The notes: generated by a model not told the origin, from the letters alone. DNA of 8,854 nt from Planctomycetota bacterium (GCA_016209665.1 JACQVT010000510.1:1-8854), one strand, 5' to 3'; positions 1 through 5,978 are shown, numbered from the stretch's first letter. Made by a program: numbers and translations.

Positions 1-582
1 ACCGAGCGGATCGGGGCCCTGGCCCGCAAGCACAAAATGATGATCTGCGTCGGCATGGACGAGAAGGACGGCGAGCGGCTGTATGACTCGGCCATCCTGG
101 TTGGGGCCGACGGCAAGCTGCTGCTCAAGCACCATAAGATCAACAACCTCAACGAACTGATGGACCCGCCGTATACCAACGGCACGCCCTACGACATCTG
201 CGTGGTCGAAACGCCGATCGGCCGCGTGGGGGTCCTGATCTGTGCCGACACGTTCGTGAAGGACCTACTGAAGAAGATGGCCGAGAAGTCGCCGGACCTG
301 CTGCTCATGCCCTATGGCTGGGCGGCGGACATCAAGGAATGGCCCAAGCACGGCAAGGAGATGGAGAAGACGGTGTCGCGGGCGGCCAAGGCGGTGGGTT
401 GTCCGGTGGTGGGCACCGACTGCGTGGGCATGATCACGCGCGGCCCGTGGACGGGCAAGACCTACGGCGGCCAGAGTGTGGTGGCCGACAAGGACGGCAA
501 GGTGCTCGGCGTGCTGCGCGACCGCGACGCGGAGGTGCGCGTCTTCGAGATCCAACCGATGAGCAGGCGGGCTACGAAATAG
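1..582 (+). CDS. Carbon-nitrogen hydrolase (nitrilase superfamily), 5'-truncated
   Basis: Amidase/nitrilase-type enzyme that would hydrolyse a C-N bond (amide, nitrile or carbamoyl substrate) through a Glu-Lys-Cys triad; probably cytoplasmic. The reading frame is open from base 1, so the gene starts upstream; the first in-frame ATG (37) lies inside the domain and is not the true start. About 193 codons are present, against roughly 260-300 for the family. Visible hallmarks: the lysine region LLLKHHKIN, with the likely catalytic Lys at 136-138, and the nucleophile elbow GVLICADTF, with Cys at 241-243. The C-terminal part (GPWTGKTYGGQSVVADKDGK) is typical of the family, where a 'GQS.v..p.G.v' strand follows the active site. 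The catalytic Glu should lie upstream of the window. The stop is 3 nt before the next start, so it is co-transcribed with the URO-D-like gene. The family is secure; the substrate cannot be read from the sequence. Confidence 0.9.
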   Translation, partial: TERIGALARKHKMMICVGMDEKDGERLYDSAILVGADGKLLLKHHKINNLNELMDPPYTNGTPYDICVVETPIGRVGVLICADTFVKDLLKKMAEKSPDLLLMPYGWAADIKEWPKHGKEMEKTVSRAAKAVGCPVVGTDCVGMITRGPWTGKTYGGQSVVADKDGKVLGVLRDRDAEVRVFEIQPMSRRATK

Positions 583-585
583 AGT

Positions 586-1767
586 ATGACCTCACGCGAA
601 CGAATGCGGGCTGCGATGCGGCACGTAACGCCCGACCGCGTTCCGGTCATGTGCCAGTTGGCGCTCGGGCACTACTTCCTGCACGCCGGCCAAACCCCGT
701 CGGACGTCTGGTTCGACAGTGAGACGTTCGTGCGGGTGCTGGCGGAGTTCCAGCAGCGTTACGGTTTCGATGGGTTCCTGATCAACTTGCCCGGCCGTCC
801 GCCGGACTGGCGGTGCTATCTGGCGGATCGTGCGAAGACCGCCGAGGGTGAGCGGCTGACCTGGCAGTCTGGCCTGGTCACCGAGGTTCCGCCGGACAAC
901 AACCCCCACACCTTCACCGCCGATCGTGGCCCGTTGCCGCGGGCGGACTATAACGCTCTGAACCCTGACGACTCTGCACTGCTGCGCCTGGCCGGCTACG
1001 TCTGGAATACCTGGCACGCCCCGTCGTTGTGGGATATTCCGCCGACCGCCGATCTGGCCGACCCGAACCAATACCCCGACTGGTTCACGCTGGGTCTGCG
1101 GATCACCCGGTCAGCGTGTCCCGACGCATCGGTGCACGCGGAGGTGTTCTCGCCGTTCACGCACCTGATGGAGCTGTTCGGGTATCAGAACGGCCTGATG
1201 GCCCTGATCGACGTGCCGGAAATGTGCCATCGTCTGCTCTCGCGGTTCTCGGCCATGGTGGTGGCCCAGGTCCGCTGCTGGTGGCCGGCAGCTCCGGACG
1301 CGATCCTGATCAGCTCGGCGTTCGCGGGTGGGGGGTTCATCAGCCGGACCATGTATCGCGAATTCGTCGTGCCCTACGAGCGGCAAGTCGTGGGGGCGAT
1401 CCGGGAATTCGGATTGCCCTCCTACGTCCACACCTGCGGCGCGATCGGCGACCGGCTGGACCTGATGGCCGAGACCGAGGTCGACGGCATCGACACGCTG
1501 GACCCACCCCCGCTGGGCACGGTCGACCTCGCCCGGGCCAAGGCGGAGTTCGGCCGGCGATTCTTCTTCAAGGGCAATCTCGACGCGGTCAACGAGATGT
1601 TGCGGGCTGACGACGCGACGTTCGAACGGGCGGTCCGGCAGCGGCTGGAGATTGGCATGCCGGGCAGCGGGTACATCCTGTCGTCGGCCTGCTCGGTGGC
1701 CCCGCACGTCAGGCCCGACCGCTTGTGCCGCATGGTCGAGCTGGCGGAGCGTTACGGCCGGTACTGA
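586..1767 (+). CDS. Uroporphyrinogen decarboxylase (URO-D) superfamily protein, methyltransferase-like
   Basis: 393-aa URO-D-fold (TIM-barrel) protein. The opening MTSRERMRAAMRHVTPDRVP is the standard start of this group, which supports the ATG at 586. No strong Shine-Dalgarno is seen; the start is 3 nt after the previous stop, so translational coupling is likely. True HemE has an N-terminal RQAGRYLPE-like motif that binds the porphyrin carboxylates; here that region reads QLALGHYFLHAG, so heme synthesis is unlikely. A zinc-site pattern is seen instead: His282-x-Cys284 (YVHTCG) and Cys369 (SSACSVAPHVRPDRL). This is the HxC...C arrangement of the MtaA/MtbA/CmuA-type corrinoid and thiol methyltransferases of the superfamily. 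The GIDTLDPPPLGTVDLARAK and FFKGNLD segments are also typical. A role in methyl transfer or demethylation is inferred. No corrinoid protein gene is visible in the window, so the substrate is unknown. Confidence 0.88.
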   Translation: MTSRERMRAAMRHVTPDRVPVMCQLALGHYFLHAGQTPSDVWFDSETFVRVLAEFQQRYGFDGFLINLPGRPPDWRCYLADRAKTAEGERLTWQSGLVTEVPPDNNPHTFTADRGPLPRADYNALNPDDSALLRLAGYVWNTWHAPSLWDIPPTADLADPNQYPDWFTLGLRITRSACPDASVHAEVFSPFTHLMELFGYQNGLMALIDVPEMCHRLLSRFSAMVVAQVRCWWPAAPDAILISSAFAGGGFISRTMYREFVVPYERQVVGAIREFGLPSYVHTCGAIGDRLDLMAETEVDGIDTLDPPPLGTVDLARAKAEFGRRFFFKGNLDAVNEMLRADDATFERAVRQRLEIGMPGSGYILSSACSVAPHVRPDRLCRMVELAERYGRY

Positions 1768-1791
1768 CCAGAGACGAAGGGTCAGTCATGT

Positions 1792-1866
1792 ACCAGCACG
1801 AAGCGCAAGCGAGTGCTCCTTTTCGGACCTGCGTGCGAGGGGCACTCGCTCGCGCTTCGTGCTGGT
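1792..1866. repeat. Long inverted repeat (28-bp arms, 19-nt loop)
   Basis: The left arm (1792-1819) reads ACCAGCACGAAGCG... and is the reverse complement of 1839-1866, with 26 of 28 positions matching. The loop is 1820-1838 and begins TTTTTCGG. The right arm belongs to the first copy of the 43-bp tandem repeat, so the left arm is one repeat copy in opposite orientation. In RNA of either strand this would form a strong hairpin. It lies 24 nt after the stop of the URO-D-like gene, between convergent genes, so it may work as a bidirectional transcription end; that role is inferred. Confidence 0.75.
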
Positions 1867-2006
1867 TGAATCGCGGCGCGAGGGGCACTCGCTTGGGTTT
1901 CGTGCTGGTTGAATCGCAGCGCGAGGGGCACTCGCACGCGCTTCGTGCTGGTTGAATCGCGGCGCGAGGGGCACTCGCTTGCGTTTCGTGCTGGTTGAAT
2001 CGCAGC
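1835..2006. repeat. Tandem 43-bp repeat, 4 copies forming two 86-bp dimers
   Basis: Copies start at 1835, 1878, 1921 and 1964, with an exact period of 43 bp. Each begins GCGAGGGGCACTCGC and contains TTCGTGCTGGTTGAATCGC. Copies 1 and 3 share the CGGC ending and differ at one base; copies 2 and 4 share the CAGC ending and differ at one base. The block is therefore a duplication of an 86-bp dimer with 2 mismatches in 86. ORFs across it (about 1725-1955 on plus, 1786-2022 on minus) translate to low-complexity peptides such as STKRKRVPLAPRFNQHEARA and look spurious. From memory, this peptide-like repeat is scattered through planctomycete genomes. There are no unique spacers, so it is not CRISPR. 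Function unknown. Confidence 0.9.
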
Positions 2007-2035
2007 GGACCGAATAAATCACTCTGTGTTCCCGC

Positions 2036-2221
2036 TCAGGTCGTCGCTTCCGCGTGCTCCAGGCGGGCCAGCAGGTCGCGGACCAGTTGGCGGCGCTCCC
2101 GGAGTTCGACCCGGTACTCCCGGTCGTCGGTGTGGCGAATCTCGGGACCGAGGTTCTCCATCTCGCGCGACAGGAGTTCGATGAGCAGGTCGCGCTCTTG
2201 CGTGGTCAGTTCTGGGGACAT
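2036..2221 (-). CDS. Conserved small hypothetical protein, 61 aa
   Basis: Small, charged, all-helical protein (MSPELTTQERDLLIELLSRE...), with a central EIRHTDDREYR motif followed by a leucine-rich amphipathic helix (ERRQLVRDLLARLEHA). I recall short hypothetical proteins of this 'ERDLL.ELL...EIRHTD.R.fr..L' form in planctomycetes and other phyla, with no known function. No membrane segment, signal peptide or cysteine is present. The ATG at 2221 is well supported: AGGAGGT (plus-strand 2227-2233) lies 5 nt upstream. Its 3' end meets the repeat block, and it is convergent with the URO-D-like gene. It is divergent from the HTH-EIIA gene, with about 180 nt between the starts. A coiled-coil dimer or regulatory adaptor is possible but not shown. 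Confidence 0.8.
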   Translation of the reverse strand: MSPELTTQERDLLIELLSREMENLGPEIRHTDDREYRVELRERRQLVRDLLARLEHAEATT

Positions 2222-2226
2222 GGACC

Positions 2227-2233
2227 ACCTCCT
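2227..2233 (-). promoter_or_regulatory. Strong Shine-Dalgarno for the 61-aa gene
   Basis: Read on the minus strand this is AGGAGGT, 5 nt before the ATG at 2221. It is a near-perfect anti-16S match. It settles the start and is the main evidence that this short frame is translated. Confidence 0.8.
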
Positions 2234-2327
2234 ACCCGATTATAGCCGGCCGGCCTCCGCGCCGGTGCCCTGGACAGGGCTTCGGTCCCGGGCATAAGCT
2301 GTAAAGGCTGCCTATCCCAAAACCGCA

Positions 2328-2365
2328 AAGACCCACCGGCCAGGCACCGGCGCCACAAGGGTCTT
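2328..2365 (+). promoter_or_regulatory. Possible leader hairpin before the HTH-EIIA gene
   Basis: AAGACCC (2328-2334) can pair with GGGTCTT (2359-2365), enclosing a GC-rich section with a small CCGG...CCGG inner stem. The right arm abuts the upstream GAGG (2366-2369), so folding could affect access to a GTG start at 2376. It is only a 7-bp outer stem in GC-rich DNA and could be chance. Confidence 0.25.
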
Positions 2366-2402
2366 GAGGTAGGCTGTGAATCAGGCCGCCGAGGCGTGGA
2401 CG

Positions 2403-3113
2403 ATGCCCTATCGCAACATGAGCCTGGACGATTTTGCCCGGTACGTGGGGCTGGACGCCCGTGAGGTCCAGAAGCTCGCGGACCGCGGCAAGCTCCCCGG
2501 CCAGAAGGTGGGGGGGGAGTGGCGGTTCAACCAGGCCCGGGTGACCGAATGGCTCCAGCAGGAGATGCCCTCGCTGGATGAGTCGCGGCTGGTCACGCTC
2601 GAACGGGCGATGGGCGGCGGGGCCGACGACGGCAGCATGATCGTCACCGACCTGATCGGCTTGGAGGGCATCGACAGCGCGATGCGGGCCAACACCAAGG
2701 GGTCGGTCCTTCGGGAGCTGGTCAAGCTGGCCGAGCGGACGGGCCTCTTGTACGACCCTGAAGGCCTGCTGGCGGCCCTGGAGGCCCGCGAGGAGATGTG
2801 CTCGACCGGCCTGCAGCACGGCGTCGCCATCCCGCACCCGCGCCAGCCGATGTCCTATGTGTCGGCCGAGCCGTTGGTCTGCGTCGCCCGCACGAGCCGA
2901 GGCATCGGATTCGGCTCTCCCTACGGCGAGTTGAGCCGGCTGTTCTTCCTCATTTGTTGTCACGACGACCGGCATCACCTGCGGGTCCTGGCCCGGCTGA
3001 TGCGGATTCTCACGCCGGACACGATCGAAGCCGTCATGGCTGTCGATTCGCGGGAGAAACTGCTCAAGGCGCTGATCGAGAAGGAGACCCAGGTGGTCGA
3101 AGCCGTCCGATAA
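2403..3113 (+). CDS. HTH-PTS EIIA (Ntr/fructose-type) fusion protein
   Basis: 236-aa soluble protein joining an N-terminal excisionase/MerR-like winged HTH (about residues 6-55: MSLDDFARYVGLDAREVQKL...GEWRFNQARVTEWLQ) to a C-terminal PTS EIIA type-2 domain (about 79-228). The EIIA phospho-site motif GVAIPHPR is intact: His at 2835-2837, residue 145 from this start. The conserved second histidine region is DDRHHLRVLARLMRIL. EIIA domains accept phosphate from HPr/NPr, so this would be a phosphorylation-responsive regulator rather than a sugar permease part; no EIIB or EIIC domain is present. The ATG at 2403 is chosen because family members start MPYR/MPHR and GAGG (2391-2394) sits 8 nt upstream. 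A GTG at 2376, with GAGG 6 nt upstream, is a real alternative adding 9 residues. elbB follows 28 nt after the stop, so they probably share an operon. Confidence 0.9.
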   Translation: MPYRNMSLDDFARYVGLDAREVQKLADRGKLPGQKVGGEWRFNQARVTEWLQQEMPSLDESRLVTLERAMGGGADDGSMIVTDLIGLEGIDSAMRANTKGSVLRELVKLAERTGLLYDPEGLLAALEAREEMCSTGLQHGVAIPHPRQPMSYVSAEPLVCVARTSRGIGFGSPYGELSRLFFLICCHDDRHHLRVLARLMRILTPDTIEAVMAVDSREKLLKALIEKETQVVEAVR

Positions 3114-3141
3114 CTCGACCCGTTTCCAAGGAGACCCGACC

Positions 3142-3804
3142 ATGCCGCGTGTTGCCGTTTGCCTGTCCGGTTGTGGCGTATTCGACGGCTCGGAGATCCA
3201 CGAGGCCGTGCTCACCATGCTGGCCCTGGATCAGGCGGGGGCCGACATTGTCTGCTGTGCCCCGAACGTCGAGCAGGCGGTGGTCATGGACCACCTCACC
3301 CGCTCGCCTGCCGGGGGGCAGTCCCGCAACGTGCTGGTGGAGTCGGCCCGGATCGCCCGCGGCAACATCGTCGATCTGGCCGGCGTCAAGGCCAGCCAGA
3401 TCGACGCGCTGATATTCCCCGGCGGGTTTGGGGCGGCCAAGAACCTCTGTAACTTCGCCGACGTGGGGCCCGAATGCAGTGTCCACCCGCAGGTCGAGCG
3501 GCTCGTGGGCGAGATGCTCGAGGCGGGCAAGCCCATCGGCGCGATCTGCATCGCCCCGGCCATGCTGGCCCGTATCGTCGGCCGGCGGGACATGCATCCC
3601 CGGATGACCATCGGCACCGACGAATCCACCGCGTCGGCGATGGAGAAAATGGGCGTCAGGCACCAGGACTGCCCCTGTGAGTCGTTCGTGGTCGACGAGG
3701 CCCACAAGATCGTGACGACACCCGCGTACATGCTGGGCAAGGGGCCGGCCCAGGTCTTCGAGGGGATCCGCAGGTTGGTGGGGGAGATTCTGCGCCTCGC
3801 CTGA
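3142..3804 (+). CDS. elbB: Isoprenoid biosynthesis glyoxalase ElbB (DJ-1/PfpI superfamily)
   Basis: 220-aa protein close to E. coli ElbB along its whole length: the opening LSGCGVFDGSEIHEAVLTML, then HLT, RNVLVESARIARG, PGGFGAAKNLCNFA, GKPIGAICIAPAML, TIGTD and VTTPAYMLGKG. The nucleophile-elbow Cys136 (3547-3549, in ICIAPAM) and the N-terminal Glu18 match the DJ-1-like active site. Family knowledge: E. coli ElbB (glyoxalase III-like) has weak glyoxalase activity and was linked genetically to isoprenoid synthesis and stress; its true substrate is unsettled. A full-length family member is about 217 aa, so this gene is intact. AAGGAG (3128-3133) lies 8 nt before the ATG, confirming the start. 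It follows the HTH-EIIA gene by 28 nt; joint expression is likely, and the functional link is unknown. Confidence 0.93.
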   Translation: MPRVAVCLSGCGVFDGSEIHEAVLTMLALDQAGADIVCCAPNVEQAVVMDHLTRSPAGGQSRNVLVESARIARGNIVDLAGVKASQIDALIFPGGFGAAKNLCNFADVGPECSVHPQVERLVGEMLEAGKPIGAICIAPAMLARIVGRRDMHPRMTIGTDESTASAMEKMGVRHQDCPCESFVVDEAHKIVTTPAYMLGKGPAQVFEGIRRLVGEILRLA

Positions 3805-4024
3805 TCTGAGCCGCGCCGCGTTGCGAGTTTTCCCTTGTCGGGGAGTCATTTGTGTCGAAAGTCATAAACCTCCCGAGGCGATCCGCCGAATAATCGGGTA
3901 GGACTGTGTTTCTGGCGGCGGTCTACTCATGTCGGATGCTCGGAGACCCATCTCAAGGCCCGCTACCAAGAGAGGTTGAGGTCGTCGCCGCAGAGCAGCG
4001 GTTCCCTGGCCCTGGAGGCAACTC
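3805..4024 (+). other. Intergenic leader, no gene seen
   Basis: 220 nt between elbB and the six-hairpin gene with no credible ORF. It holds a compound inverted repeat at 3872-3898: outer CCCGA/TCGGG, inner GGCG/CGCC with loop ATC. This could end elbB transcription or be a leader structure, but no T-run follows it. GGAGG at 4014-4018 is the ribosome site of the next gene, 6 nt before its ATG. I could not identify a convincing -35/-10 pair, although the length suggests a separate promoter. Confidence 0.5.
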
Positions 4025-5131
4025 ATGACAACGATGGCCGCACCGCGTCTTGACCACCTTCGCCGGCTGACGGATGCCCAGGGTTTGCTCCATAGTGCCC
4101 GCGGTGAGGTGCCCGACCGGTTCTCCGGCTACGACACGGCCGACAACGCCACGGCCCTGCGACTGTGTGCGGTGGGGACCCAGACCGTGGACGCGGAGGT
4201 CTCGCAGCTTCTGGCCAGGACCTATTACGGCTGTCTGTCGCGCGGCCGCCGGTACGACAGCGGCGTCCACCACCGGTGCGACAGCACGGGGGGCTGGACG
4301 GATCGCGGCGACGACGGCCTGATCCAGGCCGCCGTGGCCCGGGCCCTGTCGGCGGTGATCGTCTCCGAGTTGCCGATCAACCTGCGGCTGGCCGCGGCCG
4401 ACTGGTGGCGGATGCTGCTGGAGGAGCACGGTCGACGCATTCATACGCCGCTGGCGGCGGCCAACTGGTTGATCGCCATCGGCACGCTGCGGGCCGCCGA
4501 CCCCGGCCGCGATCTGGCCCGGGCCGAGGGTCTCGCCCACTGGCTGGTCCAGGAGTTCTACCAGTCCAATCGGGCCACCGGCTGGGAATGGTACGAACCA
4601 CAATGGTCGCCGGTCTCGGCCGCCATCCCCACCGGGCTCTGGTACGCCTATCACCTGCTCGGCGAGCGCCGACTGCTGCAAGTGGCGCAGGCCATGACCG
4701 AGTTCACCATCGAGAACCTGTTCCGGGACGACATGCTCCAACCGGTCGGTACGCTGGGAGGATGGACGCGCGGTGGGGCCAAGGCCGCCTACAACCAGAT
4801 GCCCGCTGAAGTCTGCAGCGTGGTGGAGCTGCTTTGCGCCGCCGAGCGTGTGTCGGGCGAGTCCGTCTACGGCGACTACGCCGAGACCGCCGCCCGGTGG
4901 TTCGCGGGCCGCAACTCGCGCGAGGTGTCGATGGTCAACCCCGCCGCCGGCGGCTGCCACGATGCCCTGACCGCCGATGGCATCGACGCCAATCAGGGCG
5001 CGACGGCGATCGTCTCGTGCTTCCTCACGCACGCGGCCCTGGCCGCCCGGCGGGTCCACGTCGAGGAGCGCAGTCTCTTCACGTCATCCCCAACGCCCAC
5101 CGGATTCCTCTATGTCGATCCCTTCGTCTGA
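4025..5131 (+). CDS. Six-hairpin ((alpha/alpha)6) glycosidase-like protein
   Basis: 368-aa protein without signal peptide or membrane segments, so probably cytoplasmic. Landmarks in order: WTDRGDDGLIQAA (from residue 91), AAANWLIAIGTLRAAD, GWEWYEP (186-192), GGWTRGGAKAAYNQMPAE, and a C-terminal GGCHDAL (309-315) followed by DANQGATAIVSCFL (Asn323-Gln324-Gly325). This order matches a six-hairpin-glycosidase-like family found as separate genes, or as the C-terminal part of proteins, beside GT4 glycosyltransferases and GH130 mannoside phosphorylases; many members read ENQGAESTLAFL here. A role in handling beta-mannoside or related glycans is inferred from those neighbours elsewhere; none is visible here. 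The catalytic residues of the family are not known to me. GGAGG lies 6 nt before the ATG. It is convergent with the response regulator gene, 56 nt away. Confidence 0.8.
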   Translation: MTTMAAPRLDHLRRLTDAQGLLHSARGEVPDRFSGYDTADNATALRLCAVGTQTVDAEVSQLLARTYYGCLSRGRRYDSGVHHRCDSTGGWTDRGDDGLIQAAVARALSAVIVSELPINLRLAAADWWRMLLEEHGRRIHTPLAAANWLIAIGTLRAADPGRDLARAEGLAHWLVQEFYQSNRATGWEWYEPQWSPVSAAIPTGLWYAYHLLGERRLLQVAQAMTEFTIENLFRDDMLQPVGTLGGWTRGGAKAAYNQMPAEVCSVVELLCAAERVSGESVYGDYAETAARWFAGRNSREVSMVNPAAGGCHDALTADGIDANQGATAIVSCFLTHAALAARRVHVEERSLFTSSPTPTGFLYVDPFV

Positions 5132-5181
5132 GGCAGGGTGGCCCTGCGAGCGTGGGATTCGGAACGATCGCCACCGGTCCG

Positions 5182-5193
5182 GTGTGATCACAC
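5182..5193. promoter_or_regulatory. Perfect 12-bp palindrome GTGTGATCACAC
   Basis: A perfect dyad spanning the stop codon of the response regulator gene, in the 56-nt gap between convergent genes. It resembles two CRP half-sites without the usual 6-nt spacer, so it is not a standard CRP site. It may be chance or a small terminator stem; no T-run follows. Confidence 0.25.
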
Positions 5194-5769
5194 TGCGACG
5201 GCAAGGACATTGTCCAGCACGCCCAGCAATTGGCGGATGCTGAAGGGTTTGGCGATGGTGTCGGCGAAACCCTCCTGGAGCAGGGCCTGCCGATCGGGTT
5301 CGGTCATCGAGGCGCTGGTGCCGACGATCTGCGTGTCCTGGGTCTCGGGGTGGGCGGCCAGGCAGCGGGTGAGCAGGCGGCCGCTGATGCCCGCGATATC
5401 CACGTCGGCCACGATCACCTGCGGCTGGAAGTCCGCCACGACGGTGCCGGCCTCGAACGCCGACGCGGCCGCCCTGGCCTCGAAGCGGCCGGTTTCGTTC
5501 AGTGAACGGGTGATCAGCTCCGTGAGTTCCGGCTCCTCATCGACGATGAGCACGCGCGGGTTGCTGCTCAGTTCGAGTCCGTCCATGGGAATCCCGTACG
5601 CTTTCATGAAGCGGACGAGTTGAGCGAGGGGGATTCGCCGGTCCTTGCTGCCGGGGATGCGATAACCCCTCAGTTGACCGCTGTCGAACCATTTAGAGAC
5701 GGTGCGCGGTGCGACGCAGCAGATCTTGGCGACCTGCCCGGTGGTGAGCACTTCCTTGGAGAGGTCCAC
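5188..5769 (-). CDS. HTH-receiver response regulator (N-terminal excisionase/MerR-like HTH)
   Basis: 193-aa protein with an N-terminal HTH (about 6-60: LTTGQVAKICCVAPRTVSKWFDSGQLRG...DRRIPLAQLVRFM) and a C-terminal receiver domain (about 71-190). Receiver residues are canonical: acidic pocket Asp77-Glu78, phosphoacceptor Asp122 (VIVADVDIAGISG), Thr151 (GTSAS) and Lys174 with cis-Pro (KPF). It should therefore be switched by a histidine kinase, but no kinase gene is in the window. The domain order is reversed compared with OmpR/NarL regulators. The start is GTG at 5769, supported by AAGGGG (plus-strand 5776-5781) 6 nt upstream; the methionine at residue 55 is too far inside the fold. It lies downstream of the FecR gene on the same strand, behind a probable terminator, so it likely has its own promoter. 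The HTH is of the same general type as in the HTH-EIIA protein. Confidence 0.9.
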   Translation of the reverse strand: MDLSKEVLTTGQVAKICCVAPRTVSKWFDSGQLRGYRIPGSKDRRIPLAQLVRFMKAYGIPMDGLELSSNPRVLIVDEEPELTELITRSLNETGRFEARAAASAFEAGTVVADFQPQVIVADVDIAGISGRLLTRCLAAHPETQDTQIVGTSASMTEPDRQALLQEGFADTIAKPFSIRQLLGVLDNVLAVAV

Positions 5770-5934
5770 GGCAATCCCCTTGCAGTCGGGTCATCCGTGA
5801 CGACGAAAGCCGCCGGCGGGCCTGAGACGCATGGCCTTACCGGACTCGCCGCTGCCTCCCTGCGGTCGCGGCCGCATGTACTCGTCTCGTATTTCGGTCC
5901 GTCGGGGAACGGGCATTCGTAAAAAGGCGGGGAA

Positions 5935-5954
5935 GGCGGGCAAGGATGCCCGCC
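5935..5954 (-). terminator. Hairpin terminator after the FecR gene
   Basis: A perfect 8-bp stem, GGCGGGCA/TGCCCGCC, with a 4-nt loop (5943-5946), lies 24 nt after the FecR stop. On the minus strand a TTTTT run (plus-strand 5925-5929) follows 5 to 9 nt after the stem, with the stem possibly extended by GGGG/CCCC pairing across a TT bulge. The T-run is a little distant for a textbook intrinsic terminator, so efficiency is uncertain. It would separate the envelope operon from the response regulator gene. Confidence 0.6.
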
Positions 5955-5978
5955 CCTCGAAGCTCCTCGTAGGCCCGA

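Noticed and set aside
586..1767. HemE (true uroporphyrinogen decarboxylase)
   Set aside because: The N-terminal RQAGRYLPE-type substrate motif is absent, and a zinc-type HxC...C pattern is present instead.
1835..2006. CRISPR array
   Set aside because: Units are directly adjacent with no variable spacers, and no cas gene is present.
1725..2022. ORFs across the repeat block on both strands (76-86 aa plus, 78 aa minus)
   Set aside because: Their sequence is only the 43-bp repeat translated in shifting frames. They have no domain and no clear ribosome site, and the same repeat reads open on both strands.
2239..2244. TATAAT on the minus strand as -10 box of the 61-aa gene
   Set aside because: Transcription would begin about 7 nt downstream, inside the Shine-Dalgarno itself, and no -35-like hexamer lies 16-18 nt upstream.
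3953..5059. Long minus-strand ORF (368 aa) opposite the six-hairpin gene, and similar long antisense ORFs at 1111-1707, 2232-3218 and 3064-3849
   Set aside because: They lie opposite well-supported genes, have Arg/Pro/Gly/His-rich composition without domains, and arise from high-GC third positions of the sense genes.
5182..5193. CRP/FNR binding site
   Set aside because: The half-sites touch without the needed central spacer, and the site lies at a gene end rather than in a promoter.
5770..5978. Possible small gene or RNA between the FecR and response regulator genes
   Set aside because: Short ORFs here (e.g. 5831-6088 plus) run into the FecR gene antisense and lack domains. Only the terminator hairpin and the regulator's ribosome site could be supported.
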